A stretch of DNA of 64,000 bases from Actinomyces marseillensis. GTDB taxonomy: Bacteria; Actinomycetota; Actinomycetes; Actinomycetales; Actinomycetaceae. Of the stretch, positions 1 to 8,428 are shown in pieces. The notes beneath the pieces were generated by a model. The model saw nothing but the letters and a program-made list of their open reading frames with translations, was not told the origin of the DNA and searched no databases. Numbering within the stretch: the stretch's first letter is position 1; every line of letters begins with the position of its first letter. The stretch is taken from the NCBI RefSeq assembly GCF_900155605.1, contig NZ_LT707420.1, positions 398,290 to 462,289 of the forward strand. Reading direction: 5' to 3'. Made by a program: the position numbers and the translations under genes.

Positions 1-135
1 GTGGGCCGAGGCCTCGGGAAGGGTACGCGTTGCACCCTCCCCCACGGATGACGCACCCGTGGAAGGTGCGGAAAAGACTTCGGTTTCACCATTGGCGAAG
101 GGAGTTTCGGAAGGGTGCGACTGACGCTCTGTCAT
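1..135 (-). CDS. N-terminal fragment of an unidentified protein
   Basis: The first 45 codons of a leftward gene lie here; the rest is outside the window. The ATG (complement of 133-135) follows a strong ribosome site, GGAAGGAG, about 6 nt upstream, so the start is well supported. The visible sequence begins MTERQSHPSETPF and is rich in Ser, Thr, Glu and Pro, consistent with a disordered N-terminal tail. There is no recognisable domain. By analogy with other actinobacterial helicase/secretion loci, topA or a related gene could lie nearby, but this N-terminus does not look like TopA, so no function is proposed. Confidence 0.6.
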   Translation of the reverse strand, partial: MTERQSHPSETPFANGETEVFSAPSTGASSVGEGATRTLPEASAH

Positions 136-299
136 CGACTACTCCTTCCCTCTAGGCACCGCCTTCGAAGGCTTTATTTTAGTCATCAATACAGAGGTTT
201 ATCTATCTGAATGCTTGGTTTTTGCTCGGTTGACCGGGATGACTTTGCCGAATTTTTCCCATCCCTTATCTCGAGCCTTGACCCCGTACGTCGGTTAAA

Positions 300-818
300 G
301 TGGAGAAGTCAACAAGCGTCAGTCACGGTGACGAAACGCTACCTTACGACTCGGATCAGGGGTGCTACGTGTCGCTTTCACCGGTCAACACCGACCGTAT
401 TCGCGCGGTTCTCCACGGCCACGATCTGAATTTCGGAGAGTCTTCGGAAGAAGAACTCGCCGTACCGACGCGTAATGCTGTCTATTTTTGGAACACCTCA
501 AATCCCCACATCCTTCAGTTGCGCGCACATTGGCGTGGGATCGCAACCGATGACGCTCAGTTCGCTTCCCTTGTTGAAGAGGTGCGGCGCTGCAATTCAA
601 CGCGAACCGGCCCGAAGGCGTATCTCGCTCCTTTCGAGGACGGTCGCCGATACGGCTTGATCGCCGAATGCGACATTGTGGCGACGAACGGGCTTTCAGA
701 AGCTCAGCTCGATGCGTTTTTCGAAACCTCGATGTCGATGATGATGGGGTTCTTCTCCGACCTTGAGGAGACTCTCTCCGACTTTGTGACGTGGAACGAG
801 GAGGAAGATCACGCATGA
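300..818 (+). CDS. YbjN domain-containing protein
   Basis: A 172-residue acidic soluble protein with no signal peptide or membrane segment. The pattern (aromatic-rich core strands, then an amphipathic helix near EAQLDAFFETSMSMMMGFF and an acidic tail) fits the YbjN/T3SS-chaperone-like fold, a small alpha/beta domain of unknown biochemical role. The GTG at 300 is taken as start; an in-frame GTG at 369 is an alternative, since no clear Shine-Dalgarno precedes either. Its stop overlaps the next gene's start (ATGA at 815-818), so the two YbjN-type proteins are translationally coupled and probably act together, ahead of the helicase. Family assignment is by overall resemblance rather than by a diagnostic motif. 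Confidence 0.6.
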   Translation: MEKSTSVSHGDETLPYDSDQGCYVSLSPVNTDRIRAVLHGHDLNFGESSEEELAVPTRNAVYFWNTSNPHILQLRAHWRGIATDDAQFASLVEEVRRCNSTRTGPKAYLAPFEDGRRYGLIAECDIVATNGLSEAQLDAFFETSMSMMMGFFSDLEETLSDFVTWNEEEDHA

Positions 819-1402
819 GCACTCTTCCAGGCCCCTTCGCTATTCCGAACGATTCAACGACTCCGTACAAGGTGACTTTTGATCGTCTGATGCGCGCTTT
901 GGCCGATCTCCAGTTCCAGGCCGATGTTTTGGCCGAAAACCGGGCCGCCGGTGCAGTCTTCGACGGCATCCCCTTCTTGCTGAGCATGGATTCTGCCGAG
1001 CGTTTCCTATCGATCCGCGCGGTATGGGACACCGATTTTGATGCCGAAACCGCGGGGCACCCGCTTTTCGCCGCTGCAGATTCGTGGAATCGTGAGAAGT
1101 ACTTCCCGACCGTGTATTGGATGCTCGACCCCGAGGGCTCCCTTCAGGTCTGCGCAGATTTTGCCGTTGATACCTCCGCAGGATTGTCAGATCAGCAATT
1201 GACCGACCACCTGGGAGCCGGAATTTCGACGGGTATCGACGCAATCCGTTACATGCAAGAGGCAGCGACTCAGACTCTTGGGTGGAGCGCTCCCGAAAGT
1301 GCTCCCTATACGCAGTCTGATACTGACGTGCCCTTCCCTTCTCAAACTGACGAGGCCGGCGCTCCGCCCGCCCGCTCCGGTGCGGCTTTCGGCTTGGGAT
1401 GA
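815..1402 (+). CDS. second YbjN domain-containing protein
   Basis: A 195-residue soluble protein resembling its upstream neighbour: strand-rich core (FLSIRAVWDTDF, YFPTVYWMLDPEGSLQVCADFAVDTSAG), then a helix with the pattern LSDQQLTDHLGAGISTGIDAI. The same DxSAGLSxxQL element appears in the partner as the LSEAQLDAFFETS region, suggesting tandem paralogues. The ATG at 815 is chosen over a further upstream start because it overlaps the previous stop and is preceded by GAGGAGGAAG. The C-terminal ~40 residues are Pro/Ala/Ser-rich and probably disordered. Its stop overlaps the helicase start (ATGA, 1399-1402), giving a three-gene coupled unit. YbjN-like proteins often sit in actinobacterial operons without a defined reaction; no function is claimed. 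Confidence 0.6.
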   Translation: MSTLPGPFAIPNDSTTPYKVTFDRLMRALADLQFQADVLAENRAAGAVFDGIPFLLSMDSAERFLSIRAVWDTDFDAETAGHPLFAAADSWNREKYFPTVYWMLDPEGSLQVCADFAVDTSAGLSDQQLTDHLGAGISTGIDAIRYMQEAATQTLGWSAPESAPYTQSDTDVPFPSQTDEAGAPPARSGAAFGLG

Positions 1403-3840
1403 GCACTCACTCACAGGCCCTTCTTGACATCATTCGCGCTCGCGGAAATAGTGGTCAATTCGTTGATTACCGTTTTCTTCCCGCGCGCGCGGCTGAGTAT
1501 GGTTCCTGGCCTGATTGGCTCCCCTCGTCCCTTGTTTCTGCATGGAAGAAACAAGGCGTAGATTCTCCATGGCTTCACCAGCTCCGAGCGCTCCAGGCAA
1601 TTCACTGCGGTCACGATGTTGTCATTGCGACGGGTACAGGTTCAGGCAAATCCCTGGTCGCATGGATGCCCATCCTCTCTGACCTCCTCAATGCCGAGGT
1701 CTCGAGCCGCATTTCCGATATCCACCATCGGCCCACGTGCCTATATCTCTCGCCGACGAAGGCCCTGGCTGCGGATCAGCTCCACTCGCTCAATGAGCTC
1801 ATTGGCGCGCTCCCCGAGCAGTTGTCCGTCGCGCTTGCTGATGGAGATACCCCTCGTGAAGCTAAGAATTGGGCGCGCGCTCACGCCGACATTGTCCTAA
1901 CAAATCCGGACTATCTGCACTACGTCATGCTTCCAAACCACGAACGCTGGATGCGCGTGTTGGCATCCTTGCGTTATGTGATTGTTGATGAGATGCACCA
2001 GTGGCGCGGTGTGAGCGGAAGCCATATTTCCTTGGTTTTACGCAGACTCTTGCGTATTGCACGACACCTTGGCGCACGCGTTCAGGTGATCATGATGTCG
2101 GCGACCTTGTCAGATCCGCAGTCTGTTGCGCAGACGATGATCGGACGCGAGAAGGTCGATGCCATCACCGAAGACACATCGGGGCGCGGCACTCATCACG
2201 TTTTCATGTGGGAGGGGCGCGAGGTTCCTCGCGAAGATGAAGTCTCAATTGAGTCTTTCCTTTCTGCCCTGCAAGCCGCCGAGGCGGGTGAAGAAGCAGT
2301 TCTTGAGGCACCTACTCAGCGCATTTCTGCACAAACCGAAGCCGCTTTGTTGTCCGCAGAGCTGGTCCGCAATAATGCGCGCCTTTTGACCTTTGTCCGC
2401 TCTCGAGGCGGCGCAGAAACTGTCGCTGCTCAAACTCGCGAGAATCTCCACGACAGTCCCGAGCTTGCCTCTACCGTTGCCGCATACCGGGGAGGTTTTC
2501 TCCCCGAAGAGCGACGCGCCTTGGAAGCCGCGCTCCGCTCGGGTCAGCTTCGAGCCTTGGCAACCACTTCCGCTTTGGAGATGGGGATCGATATTTCCGG
2601 TTTGGACGTCACGATCACTGCCGGTTGGCCGGGTACGCGAGCATCTTTCTGGCAGCAGGTTGGTCGGTCGGGACGAGCCGGCGCGGAGGGTATTTCCGTT
2701 CTGATTGCTGGTGATAACCCCCTTGATTCTTTCCTTGTGCACCACAGCGATGAGATCTTTTCCCCTGTCGAGGCCGCAGTTCTTGACCCCGATAACCCCT
2801 GGGTTTTGCGCGATCACCTGTGCGCCGCCGCTGGAGAAATTCCTCTTTCTGACAGGGAAGCCACCGAAGTATTTGGACCGCGAGCGCCCGCACTTTTAGC
2901 GCAGCTTGGCGCCGAAGGCCAGCTTGTAAACCGCAGTGGTGGCTGGCGCTGGAATATCACCTCCGGTGAGCAACCCTGGGATCGAATTCAGATCCGTGGC
3001 AGTGGTCGGGATGTTCAAATCGTTGATGCTCGAAGTGGAAGCATTATCGGGTCGGTCCCTCAAGATTCTGCGGATTCTCAAGTATTTCCCGATGCGATTT
3101 ATGTTCATCAGGGACGTACTTTCCATGTCCTTTCTCTTGAGGAGGGACCCGCAAGGCTGGCATACGTTGAAGAAGTTCGCACCCCCTTACGAACCAGAGC
3201 ACAAGACGCTGTCTCCATTCGCATCGTTGATGTGGATGAAGAGTGGGTCAGTCCAGATTCCTTGGTTCATTGGTATCGAGGTAGTGTCGATGTCACGCGC
3301 CAGGTGACTGATTTTGATCTTCTTCGTCTCCCTGGTCTGGAATTCATTTCGAATACTCGCCTTGCTATGCCCGAACGTACTTTGCGTACCCAAGCGTGTT
3401 GGTACACCCTCTCGCCATCAACGATGGCTTCTCTAGGAATTGATCGAGGCAGCATCTTGGGTGCTCTTCACGCTGCTGAGCACGCATCTATCGCCCTACT
3501 GCCACTGTGTGCAAATTGCGATCGTTGGGATTTGGGTGGATTGTCAACAAATCTGCACACGGATACGGACTTGCCGACGGTTTTCGTCCACGATTCGTAT
3601 CCTGGTGGCGCGGGTTATGCGCATTTTGGATTTAAGCATGCCAGAGAGTGGATTCAGCGCACTTACCAGGCTGTCGCAGAGTGCCAGTGTCACGATGGCT
3701 GCCCACGATGCATCCAATCTCCCAAATGCGGCAACGGAAATGAACCCCTGTCGAAGGAGGGGGCGCGTCGCCTCTTGGAGTTCCTCTGTGAGCATTCCCC
3801 CTTCGAAGAGATTCCCAGAAAACTTCCAGATACAAAATAG
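1399..3840 (+). CDS. DEAD/DEAH-box helicase, MrfA/YprA type with C-terminal DUF1998 zinc domain
   Basis: An 813-residue superfamily-2 helicase. Walker A is ATGTGSGKS near residues 76-84, the Walker B/motif II is DEMH near 198, motif III is MSAT near 233, and the second RecA lobe carries ALEMGIDISGLD and the arginine-finger motif QQVGRSGRAG. The C-terminal quarter has four or more cysteines in CANC and a CQCHDGCPRCIQSPKCGNG cluster, the Zn-binding DUF1998 signature of B. subtilis MrfA (YprA), a 3'-5' DNA helicase linked to mitomycin repair. In Actinobacteria the same gene sits beside a Tad-like operon (helicase/secretion neighbourhood), exactly as here. The start overlaps the preceding stop. 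Role in DNA repair is inferred from family membership; the link with pilus genes is positional only. Confidence 0.9.
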   Translation: MSTHSQALLDIIRARGNSGQFVDYRFLPARAAEYGSWPDWLPSSLVSAWKKQGVDSPWLHQLRALQAIHCGHDVVIATGTGSGKSLVAWMPILSDLLNAEVSSRISDIHHRPTCLYLSPTKALAADQLHSLNELIGALPEQLSVALADGDTPREAKNWARAHADIVLTNPDYLHYVMLPNHERWMRVLASLRYVIVDEMHQWRGVSGSHISLVLRRLLRIARHLGARVQVIMMSATLSDPQSVAQTMIGREKVDAITEDTSGRGTHHVFMWEGREVPREDEVSIESFLSALQAAEAGEEAVLEAPTQRISAQTEAALLSAELVRNNARLLTFVRSRGGAETVAAQTRENLHDSPELASTVAAYRGGFLPEERRALEAALRSGQLRALATTSALEMGIDISGLDVTITAGWPGTRASFWQQVGRSGRAGAEGISVLIAGDNPLDSFLVHHSDEIFSPVEAAVLDPDNPWVLRDHLCAAAGEIPLSDREATEVFGPRAPALLAQLGAEGQLVNRSGGWRWNITSGEQPWDRIQIRGSGRDVQIVDARSGSIIGSVPQDSADSQVFPDAIYVHQGRTFHVLSLEEGPARLAYVEEVRTPLRTRAQDAVSIRIVDVDEEWVSPDSLVHWYRGSVDVTRQVTDFDLLRLPGLEFISNTRLAMPERTLRTQACWYTLSPSTMASLGIDRGSILGALHAAEHASIALLPLCANCDRWDLGGLSTNLHTDTDLPTVFVHDSYPGGAGYAHFGFKHAREWIQRTYQAVAECQCHDGCPRCIQSPKCGNGNEPLSKEGARRLLEFLCEHSPFEEIPRKLPDTK

Positions 3841-3866
3841 TATCCACACAGCATGGTTTCTTATAT

Positions 3867-4382
3867 TTAAGTCATCGAGAGTTGGACCCCGCTTAAGCGG
3901 GGATGCCACACCGAAAGACTTTTCGGGAAACTCGCACTGTGTTGATGGGATACTTGAGGGGCCAGCCGGGGGGCAGGCCCCTCAAGTGCATCTACGGGGT
4001 CAACACCCGCTCGAGCGGAGCGCCCAATCATCCATCCCCATGCACCTTTAAGACGAATCCTCACGATGGTATCGACGCCCTCGCACCGGCATGAGCTCAG
4101 TTGCGCGCCATTGCTTTCTGCAACTTCTTGCGCTACTTGGCACGCTTTGTCCTCAACGTCCTCCCACTGAGCAGTCGCAGAAATGTCCGCGCCTGCCAAG
4201 GCACTCAGATCCGCGATATCTTGAGCCCGATTCAAGGATACAAGGAAAACTGCGCACACAATTCCCGCACAGGCGAGCACCATGGCAAGTGCGACAACTC
4301 CGATCACCATCACGGTTCCCGAGCCCTGGTCAGCGCTCCGTCCTTTCGTTCTATCGGCCCCAGATTGATCCACCACAGACAT
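3867..4382 (-). CDS. TadE-like protein of the helicase/secretion neighbourhood
   Basis: A 171-residue protein with one N-terminal hydrophobic segment (GTVMVIGVVALAMVLACAGI, residues ~22-42) preceded by a short basic/polar leader ending DQGS. This is the prepilin-like layout of the family of small TadE-like proteins found beside the actinobacterial helicase. The Glu at +5 typical of pilins is replaced by Met (SGTVM), as is common in this subfamily. Two cysteines (CRCEG) follow in the exported part. It overlaps the upstream TadE stop by 1 nt (TGATG). The family usually ends soon after the ARAG motif seen here at residues ~125-128; the extra ~40 residues coincide with three hairpins and look like a run-on. 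Confidence 0.75.
   Translation of the reverse strand: MSVVDQSGADRTKGRSADQGSGTVMVIGVVALAMVLACAGIVCAVFLVSLNRAQDIADLSALAGADISATAQWEDVEDKACQVAQEVAESNGAQLSSCRCEGVDTIVRIRLKGAWGWMIGRSARAGVDPVDALEGPAPRLAPQVSHQHSASFPKSLSVWHPRLSGVQLSMT
3887..3902. repeat. 16-bp perfect palindrome near 3' ends of convergent genes
   Basis: CCCCGCTTAAGCGGGG is a perfect inverted repeat located 47 bp past the helicase stop and inside the 3' end of the convergent TadE-like reading frame. It can form a GC-rich hairpin but has no flanking T-run on either strand, so a terminator role is possible, not shown. Confidence 0.5.
3952..3987. terminator. 12-bp perfect stem-loop, candidate terminator
   Basis: Arms ACTTGAGGGGCC (3952-3963) and GGCCCCTCAAGT (3976-3987) are exact reverse complements with a 12-nt G-rich loop. 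No U-tract follows. It lies within the last ~40 codons of the leftward TadE-like frame and about 110 bp beyond the convergent helicase gene, suggesting that this stretch was originally intergenic. Confidence 0.45.
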
Positions 4383-4774
4383 CAGTCTTCACCGCCGACA
4401 AGAGTGCTCTCACGTAAACCTTGGTAGCGACAGTGCGCGTGAAAGCCCAGGACTCCAGCAGGACCCCGATAAGAACTTTCAGCTGAGCCATAGATCCAGC
4501 GCTCATCGCTGCTGAATTCAAAGTGAAGGTTACTCAGTCCTGCGCCTACTGCTTGGGCAGCTTGCATGCCGTTACCTCCGCGAGCGCTTTCACGCACGCC
4601 AATTCCCAGTGCAGAACACAATGTCTGAGTGGTCATTGATGCCGCAAACACCGAAATGACTATTGCGATCATGACGACGATTGAGAACGTTCCCAGTGCA
4701 ATTTCAACGCTCACCATGCCTTCATCTCCCTTTCGATCAGGCGAAGGCACGGTGAGCTGAGCGCGCCTACTCAT
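4382..4774 (-). CDS. TadE-family minor pilin-like protein
   Basis: A 130-residue protein with a prepilin-type N-terminus: leader ending DEG, then MVSVE with Glu at +5 and a hydrophobic helix (GTFSIVVMIAIVISVFAASM). TadE proteins are minor pseudopilins of tight-adherence (Flp) systems, inserted in the cytoplasmic membrane with the bulk outside. The exported part is short and contains a cysteine (AHCRYQG). It shares a 4-nt overlap with the DUF4244 pilin upstream (4771-4774) and a 1-nt overlap with the next gene, so translation is coupled through the operon. No prepilin peptidase gene is present in the window. Confidence 0.8.
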   Translation of the reverse strand: MSRRAQLTVPSPDRKGDEGMVSVEIALGTFSIVVMIAIVISVFAASMTTQTLCSALGIGVRESARGGNGMQAAQAVGAGLSNLHFEFSSDERWIYGSAESSYRGPAGVLGFHAHCRYQGLRESTLVGGED

Positions 4775-4971
4775 GAAAAACTCAGTGCCGTTGAAATGAG
4801 GTGCTCCAGCGCCGACTGAACGACACCGGATTTGAGAACGACGAGAAGCAAACCGGCAAATCCAGCGGTCGCAAGGGCACCGATCGCGTATTCAACGGTC
4901 GTCGAGCCCTCTTCCGCGTCGCAATTTTCTTCCCGCATGTCAGCACTCTGCGTTGTCATGTTCTTATTCAT
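4771..4971 (-). CDS. DUF4244 Flp-pilin-like protein
   Basis: A 66-residue pilin-like protein. The start is the ATG at 4971 because AGGAAGGAG lies 7 nt upstream; a start nine codons earlier would place the ribosome site inside the gene. The sequence has an acidic leader ending EEG, then STTVEYAIGALATAGFAGLL: Gly at -1 and Glu at +5 of a type IV prepilin cleavage site followed by a long hydrophobic helix. This is the hallmark of DUF4244, the major Flp pilin candidate of actinobacterial Tad-like loci. It is followed with 4-nt overlap by the TadE gene. Confidence 0.85.
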   Translation of the reverse strand: MNKNMTTQSADMREENCDAEEGSTTVEYAIGALATAGFAGLLLVVLKSGVVQSALEHLISTALSFS

Positions 4972-5103
4972 GGGAGTCTCCTTCCTGTGTTGTCCCACGT
5001 CTTCGAGAGTGCCCCTTTTTTAGCCTGCTTATCTCTTCTGCCTCACGAATCTGTGGATGAATCGTCAGCACGCGAATACTGTGGAAAACTTCCTTGAAAA
5101 CTG

Positions 5104-6141
5104 TCAGATTGCACTGTGAGCGAGCGTGATCAACACGGGAACGACACCTAAGCAGATAAATGCCGGCAACATGAGAAGCCCAAGGGGCACAACAAGCCTC
5201 ACACCCAGTTCTTCGGCGCCCGCCCGCGCATCTGTAAGACGCTTCTTTCGGGCCGTAGCGCCAAAACGGCGCAATTGTTCGTCTACTGCTGCACCCCGCG
5301 TCCATGCCTCGCGAAGGACCTCAGCGACCTCAAGGTATTGCTCTGGGCAGTCCTCCCAGGCAAGTTCCCATTCGAGTCCCACAGTCAAACGCGTCGAGAC
5401 AAGACTCAACTCTTCACGATCTGAGCAGCGTCCAAGACATTCCAATGCCCGAGGAATTGATGCTCCAGCATCCAAAGCTGCTGCTATGAGGGAGCAGACA
5501 AGCGCCGTATCTTCACTTCCGTCTTCATCCCATCTGCGCTGGGACGCTCGGATCATCGACACTGATACCCACCGTCCGGCAAGTAAAAACGCCAATCCAA
5601 CGATGCCGCACGCCGTCCCCGCACCTCCATCGGCAAGGACAGGAAAAGGATTAATCCCCATCACGCTCACCGCAAGCAGAGCTACAACCGGAAGCAAGTT
5701 GAGGATTTTTGCCGAGAGCGCGGGCCCGGCTCCCGCAATTCTCCTGGCTTCTTGCGCCTCGTGAAGATCATCGAAACTATCGGCAAGACAATCCAAAACC
5801 TGGGCAAGAGGTGCTCCAAGAACTGCTGAGATCCCACAAGCCGCACGAATACTCCGAAAGTGTTCGCCAGCTTGAGTAATGACCTCCCTAGGAATTCCCC
5901 ACTCATCGCACTCCCCTTCCCCGCAACTCTTCACTCGGCTCACTTCCTGCCACGCTTGTTGCGCGGGAATACCGACCTGCAGCAAAGCACTGACTTTGCG
6001 AAGTTTCTGCGCAAGCTTTTCGGCGTCAATGGATGTCTTTTGGCCGCCCTCGTTCTTTCTTCCCGAACGAGGCCAGCGCACGACTTTCTCCGCAGGGTGC
6101 GGATCCCAGGCTTGAACGCGAGTGAACTGCCGCGCTCGCAT
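5104..6141 (-). CDS. fused TadB-TadC type II secretion F-domain protein
   Basis: A 345-residue inner-membrane platform protein of the Tad pilus-like machine. An N-terminal T2SSF-like helical domain (about residues 35-125, LRKVSALLQVGIPAQQAW) is followed by two membrane helices (ILNLLPVVALLAVSVMG and CGIVGLAFLLAGRWV), a second T2SSF domain (about 205-300, CSLIAAALDAGASIPRAL) and a last membrane helix (LVVPLGLLMLPAFICLGVVP). The repeated element LxxGxxxxxAL marks the two halves. In mycobacteria these halves are separate genes (TadB- and TadC-like), so this appears to be a fusion. The ATG at 6141 overlaps the TadA stop by 1 nt (TAATG) and is preferred over a longer start. Confidence 0.8.
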   Translation of the reverse strand: MRARQFTRVQAWDPHPAEKVVRWPRSGRKNEGGQKTSIDAEKLAQKLRKVSALLQVGIPAQQAWQEVSRVKSCGEGECDEWGIPREVITQAGEHFRSIRAACGISAVLGAPLAQVLDCLADSFDDLHEAQEARRIAGAGPALSAKILNLLPVVALLAVSVMGINPFPVLADGGAGTACGIVGLAFLLAGRWVSVSMIRASQRRWDEDGSEDTALVCSLIAAALDAGASIPRALECLGRCSDREELSLVSTRLTVGLEWELAWEDCPEQYLEVAEVLREAWTRGAAVDEQLRRFGATARKKRLTDARAGAEELGVRLVVPLGLLMLPAFICLGVVPVLITLAHSAI

Positions 6142-7280
6142 TACGAATCCCGACTGAGCACGCGACGCAATTCTTCCCAAGCAGGACCGGTCGAACCGCG
6201 GCCTCGGCGATCAATGCGGTAGGCGCACGAACAGGTGAGCTCCCCGCGCTCGAGCCCGAAAACCCCAATTTGGGCAACGCGTCGGCCAGTATTCCCATCA
6301 CATCCCACGCTCCTTTCCATGTGTACGACAAGGTCAAAAGCCGCACGGGCCTGCACGTGTGTGGCTTCAGCGCTCATCCCCGCGAGTGCTCCAAGAGCGC
6401 TGAGCCTGGCCGGAACTTCCGCGGGAGTATTGGCGTGAATCGTCGCAAAACTACCGCGGTGCCCGGTATTGAGGGCACTCATAATGTCGCGCACCTCCCC
6501 ACCTCGACACTCTCCCAAAATGATGCGATCGGGTCTCATTCGCATTGCAGCGCGCACAAGCTCAGAAAGAGTAATTTCGCCTCGGCCTTGAGTGTTGGCC
6601 TGACGTGCTTGAAGGTGCACGACGTGCGGGTGCGCGGGGTGCAGTTCGCTCATTTCTTCAATACAGATCAAGCGTTCATTTACCGAAATACTGCTCAAAA
6701 GCGCGGAGAGCAGCGTTGTTTTCCCACTCCCCGTCGCCCCAGAAATGAGGACATTGCAACGCACTTCAAGCATTCGACTCAGAATTTGTTGCGTGGTGTC
6801 ATCAATACTCGCTCCCTTGCGCATCTGTTCAAGAGTGAGGCCACCCCGAGCCGGAATACGCAAAGAAATGATCGTTCCCTCACCGGAAAGCGGCGGAATC
6901 ACCGCATGAACTCGGACCCCCATGGGCAAAATTCCGTCAACTATCGGCACAGCATCATCGAGGCGTTTGCCGCAGATCGCCGCCATTGTGATGGCCAAGG
7001 CTCGCACTTCTTCCTCACTAGAAAAGCCATCGTCGATAGGCTCCACACCCTGCCCACAATCGACCCAGACCCGAGTGGAATTGACCAAAATATCGGTGAT
7101 TCCCGGAAGACGAAGCAAGGGTGCAAGGACTTCCCCGAGTCCATTGAGGCGCGCATCGAGCTCTTCTAGCGCGGATCCGACATCCCCTATGCCCTTCCCC
7201 GGGGCTTTGAGACGCATAATCGCTTCATCGAGCGCTTCTCCCGCAGTGCTCGCCATCAGGAGCGCGTCAGCCACACTCAT
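6141..7280 (-). CDS. TadA/CpaF secretion ATPase
   Basis: A 379-residue hexameric-type secretion ATPase. Walker A is GATGSGKTT, the Asp box is around ERLICIEEMSEL, Walker B is RPDRIILGECRGGE, and the His box is GSFATIHANTP. These are the signatures of the CpaF/TadA/VirB11 family that powers pilin assembly by ATP hydrolysis under the membrane platform. The ATG at 7280 overlaps the CpaE-like stop (ATGA) and is chosen over a start ~80 codons earlier, whose extra segment has no family resemblance. It lies between the CpaE-like gene and the TadB-TadC fusion. Confidence 0.9.
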   Translation of the reverse strand: MSVADALLMASTAGEALDEAIMRLKAPGKGIGDVGSALEELDARLNGLGEVLAPLLRLPGITDILVNSTRVWVDCGQGVEPIDDGFSSEEEVRALAITMAAICGKRLDDAVPIVDGILPMGVRVHAVIPPLSGEGTIISLRIPARGGLTLEQMRKGASIDDTTQQILSRMLEVRCNVLISGATGSGKTTLLSALLSSISVNERLICIEEMSELHPAHPHVVHLQARQANTQGRGEITLSELVRAAMRMRPDRIILGECRGGEVRDIMSALNTGHRGSFATIHANTPAEVPARLSALGALAGMSAEATHVQARAAFDLVVHMERSVGCDGNTGRRVAQIGVFGLERGELTCSCAYRIDRRGRGSTGPAWEELRRVLSRDS

Positions 7281-8299
7281 TCTTGCGCCTCCATGCGTTC
7301 CCACAGTTGTGCGCGCGCTTTCCTTCCCCTTCTCCCCTGACGAGGCCGCATCCCCACTGCATAGATCGGACGGGCACTGGTGTGCACGATACGCGTGATT
7401 TGCGAAAGCGAAATCAGACCGATGCTCGCCCTGCGCGCCAAAAAGCAAGACGAGGCTTGTGGAGCAATGAGTGCATACGTTGGGCACGGTGGAGGATTGG
7501 CAGCGCTGAGCGCACATAAACGTGCCGCTCCAAGCGCGTCACCGTGACCAAGGAGAATGAGGACATCGATAGACTCCCCAATTTCCGCACATCTTGGTCC
7601 CCACAGTCCCAAATCACAGACGATGCTTTTTTCGCCCTTCAGCGCTGAAATCACAGCGGGTACCCGTGAATCGTCTGCGTATGCGCCGCCGCGTGCATCC
7701 CCTCCCAAATAGGAGACTCCGCGGCTCACCGGAAGTTCTCGGATCAGTGAGGGAAGGAAGAAGCGCTCACGGACGCTGATCGCAGACCAGGTTGCAGCCT
7801 CGGCAGGGGGAGTGAGAAGAGTCCCTCGTGAAGCACGCAAAGGACCGGGGCCAGAAAGATTGACGCAAATACTGCCAGTATCGCGACACAGATCCCATGC
7901 AAGGGTGGATACGCCCGCTCCCCCGCTCCATCCCGCGATCCCCACGCACATGCGGCCAGCCATGGAACCTTGAGCAGCCATCCATCGAGCCATATCGGCC
8001 GCGAGTAACTGGCCAAGGAGCTTTTCACCACCGGGAAGTTGAACACTCTCACCCACACAGATGACATGAAGTCCCAAGTGCTCCCAAACTGAGCGCTGTG
8101 AGGAATCCGCGATTACCACACTGACGAGGTCCTGGATCCTTCTTCCCTCCTCGTGCGAAGTGCTGCGCGAGGATCCGTTTCGACCATCATTGAGTTCATG
8201 GGGGCTTCCCTGCCACATGCTCATCCCAAGAACGGCACACACTGCACGCAGTGATTCCACTGCCCGCCCTTCAAGCCCATTCCACGCAACGATTCCCAT
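7277..8299 (-). CDS. CpaE-like (Ssd-type) P-loop protein
   Basis: A 340-residue member of the CpaE/MinD-like group found in actinobacterial helicase/secretion loci (the M. tuberculosis relative is called Ssd). An N-terminal receiver-like half is followed by a deviant P-loop, AGWSGGAGVSTLAWDL, in which the usual signature and P-loop lysines are absent, as in its relatives; ATP binding may therefore be weak or lost. CpaE proteins localise the pilus machine at the cell pole or septum. The ATG at 8299 is preferred to one at 8308 because GAGGA lies 9 nt before it. It is the first gene of the leftward tad operon and diverges from the HAD gene at 8429. Confidence 0.75.
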   Translation of the reverse strand: MGIVAWNGLEGRAVESLRAVCAVLGMSMWQGSPHELNDGRNGSSRSTSHEEGRRIQDLVSVVIADSSQRSVWEHLGLHVICVGESVQLPGGEKLLGQLLAADMARWMAAQGSMAGRMCVGIAGWSGGAGVSTLAWDLCRDTGSICVNLSGPGPLRASRGTLLTPPAEAATWSAISVRERFFLPSLIRELPVSRGVSYLGGDARGGAYADDSRVPAVISALKGEKSIVCDLGLWGPRCAEIGESIDVLILLGHGDALGAARLCALSAANPPPCPTYALIAPQASSCFLARRASIGLISLSQITRIVHTSARPIYAVGMRPRQGRRGRKARAQLWERMEAQE

Positions 8300-8428
8300 T
8301 CGCGTCATTCCTCAAGCGTGAATATTCCTTGTACAGAATGCACGTGCCCCATCTGAATCTGTGGAAAACTAGGAGTAATCCCAATTCTGTGGATAGCAAT
8401 GTTGCATCCACACCAACTGAAGGTGCCG

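Noticed and set aside
4964-5305. Small leftward frame between DUF4244 and TadB-TadC
   Set aside because: It overlaps both neighbours, has no ribosome site and looks random; the tad order is complete without it.
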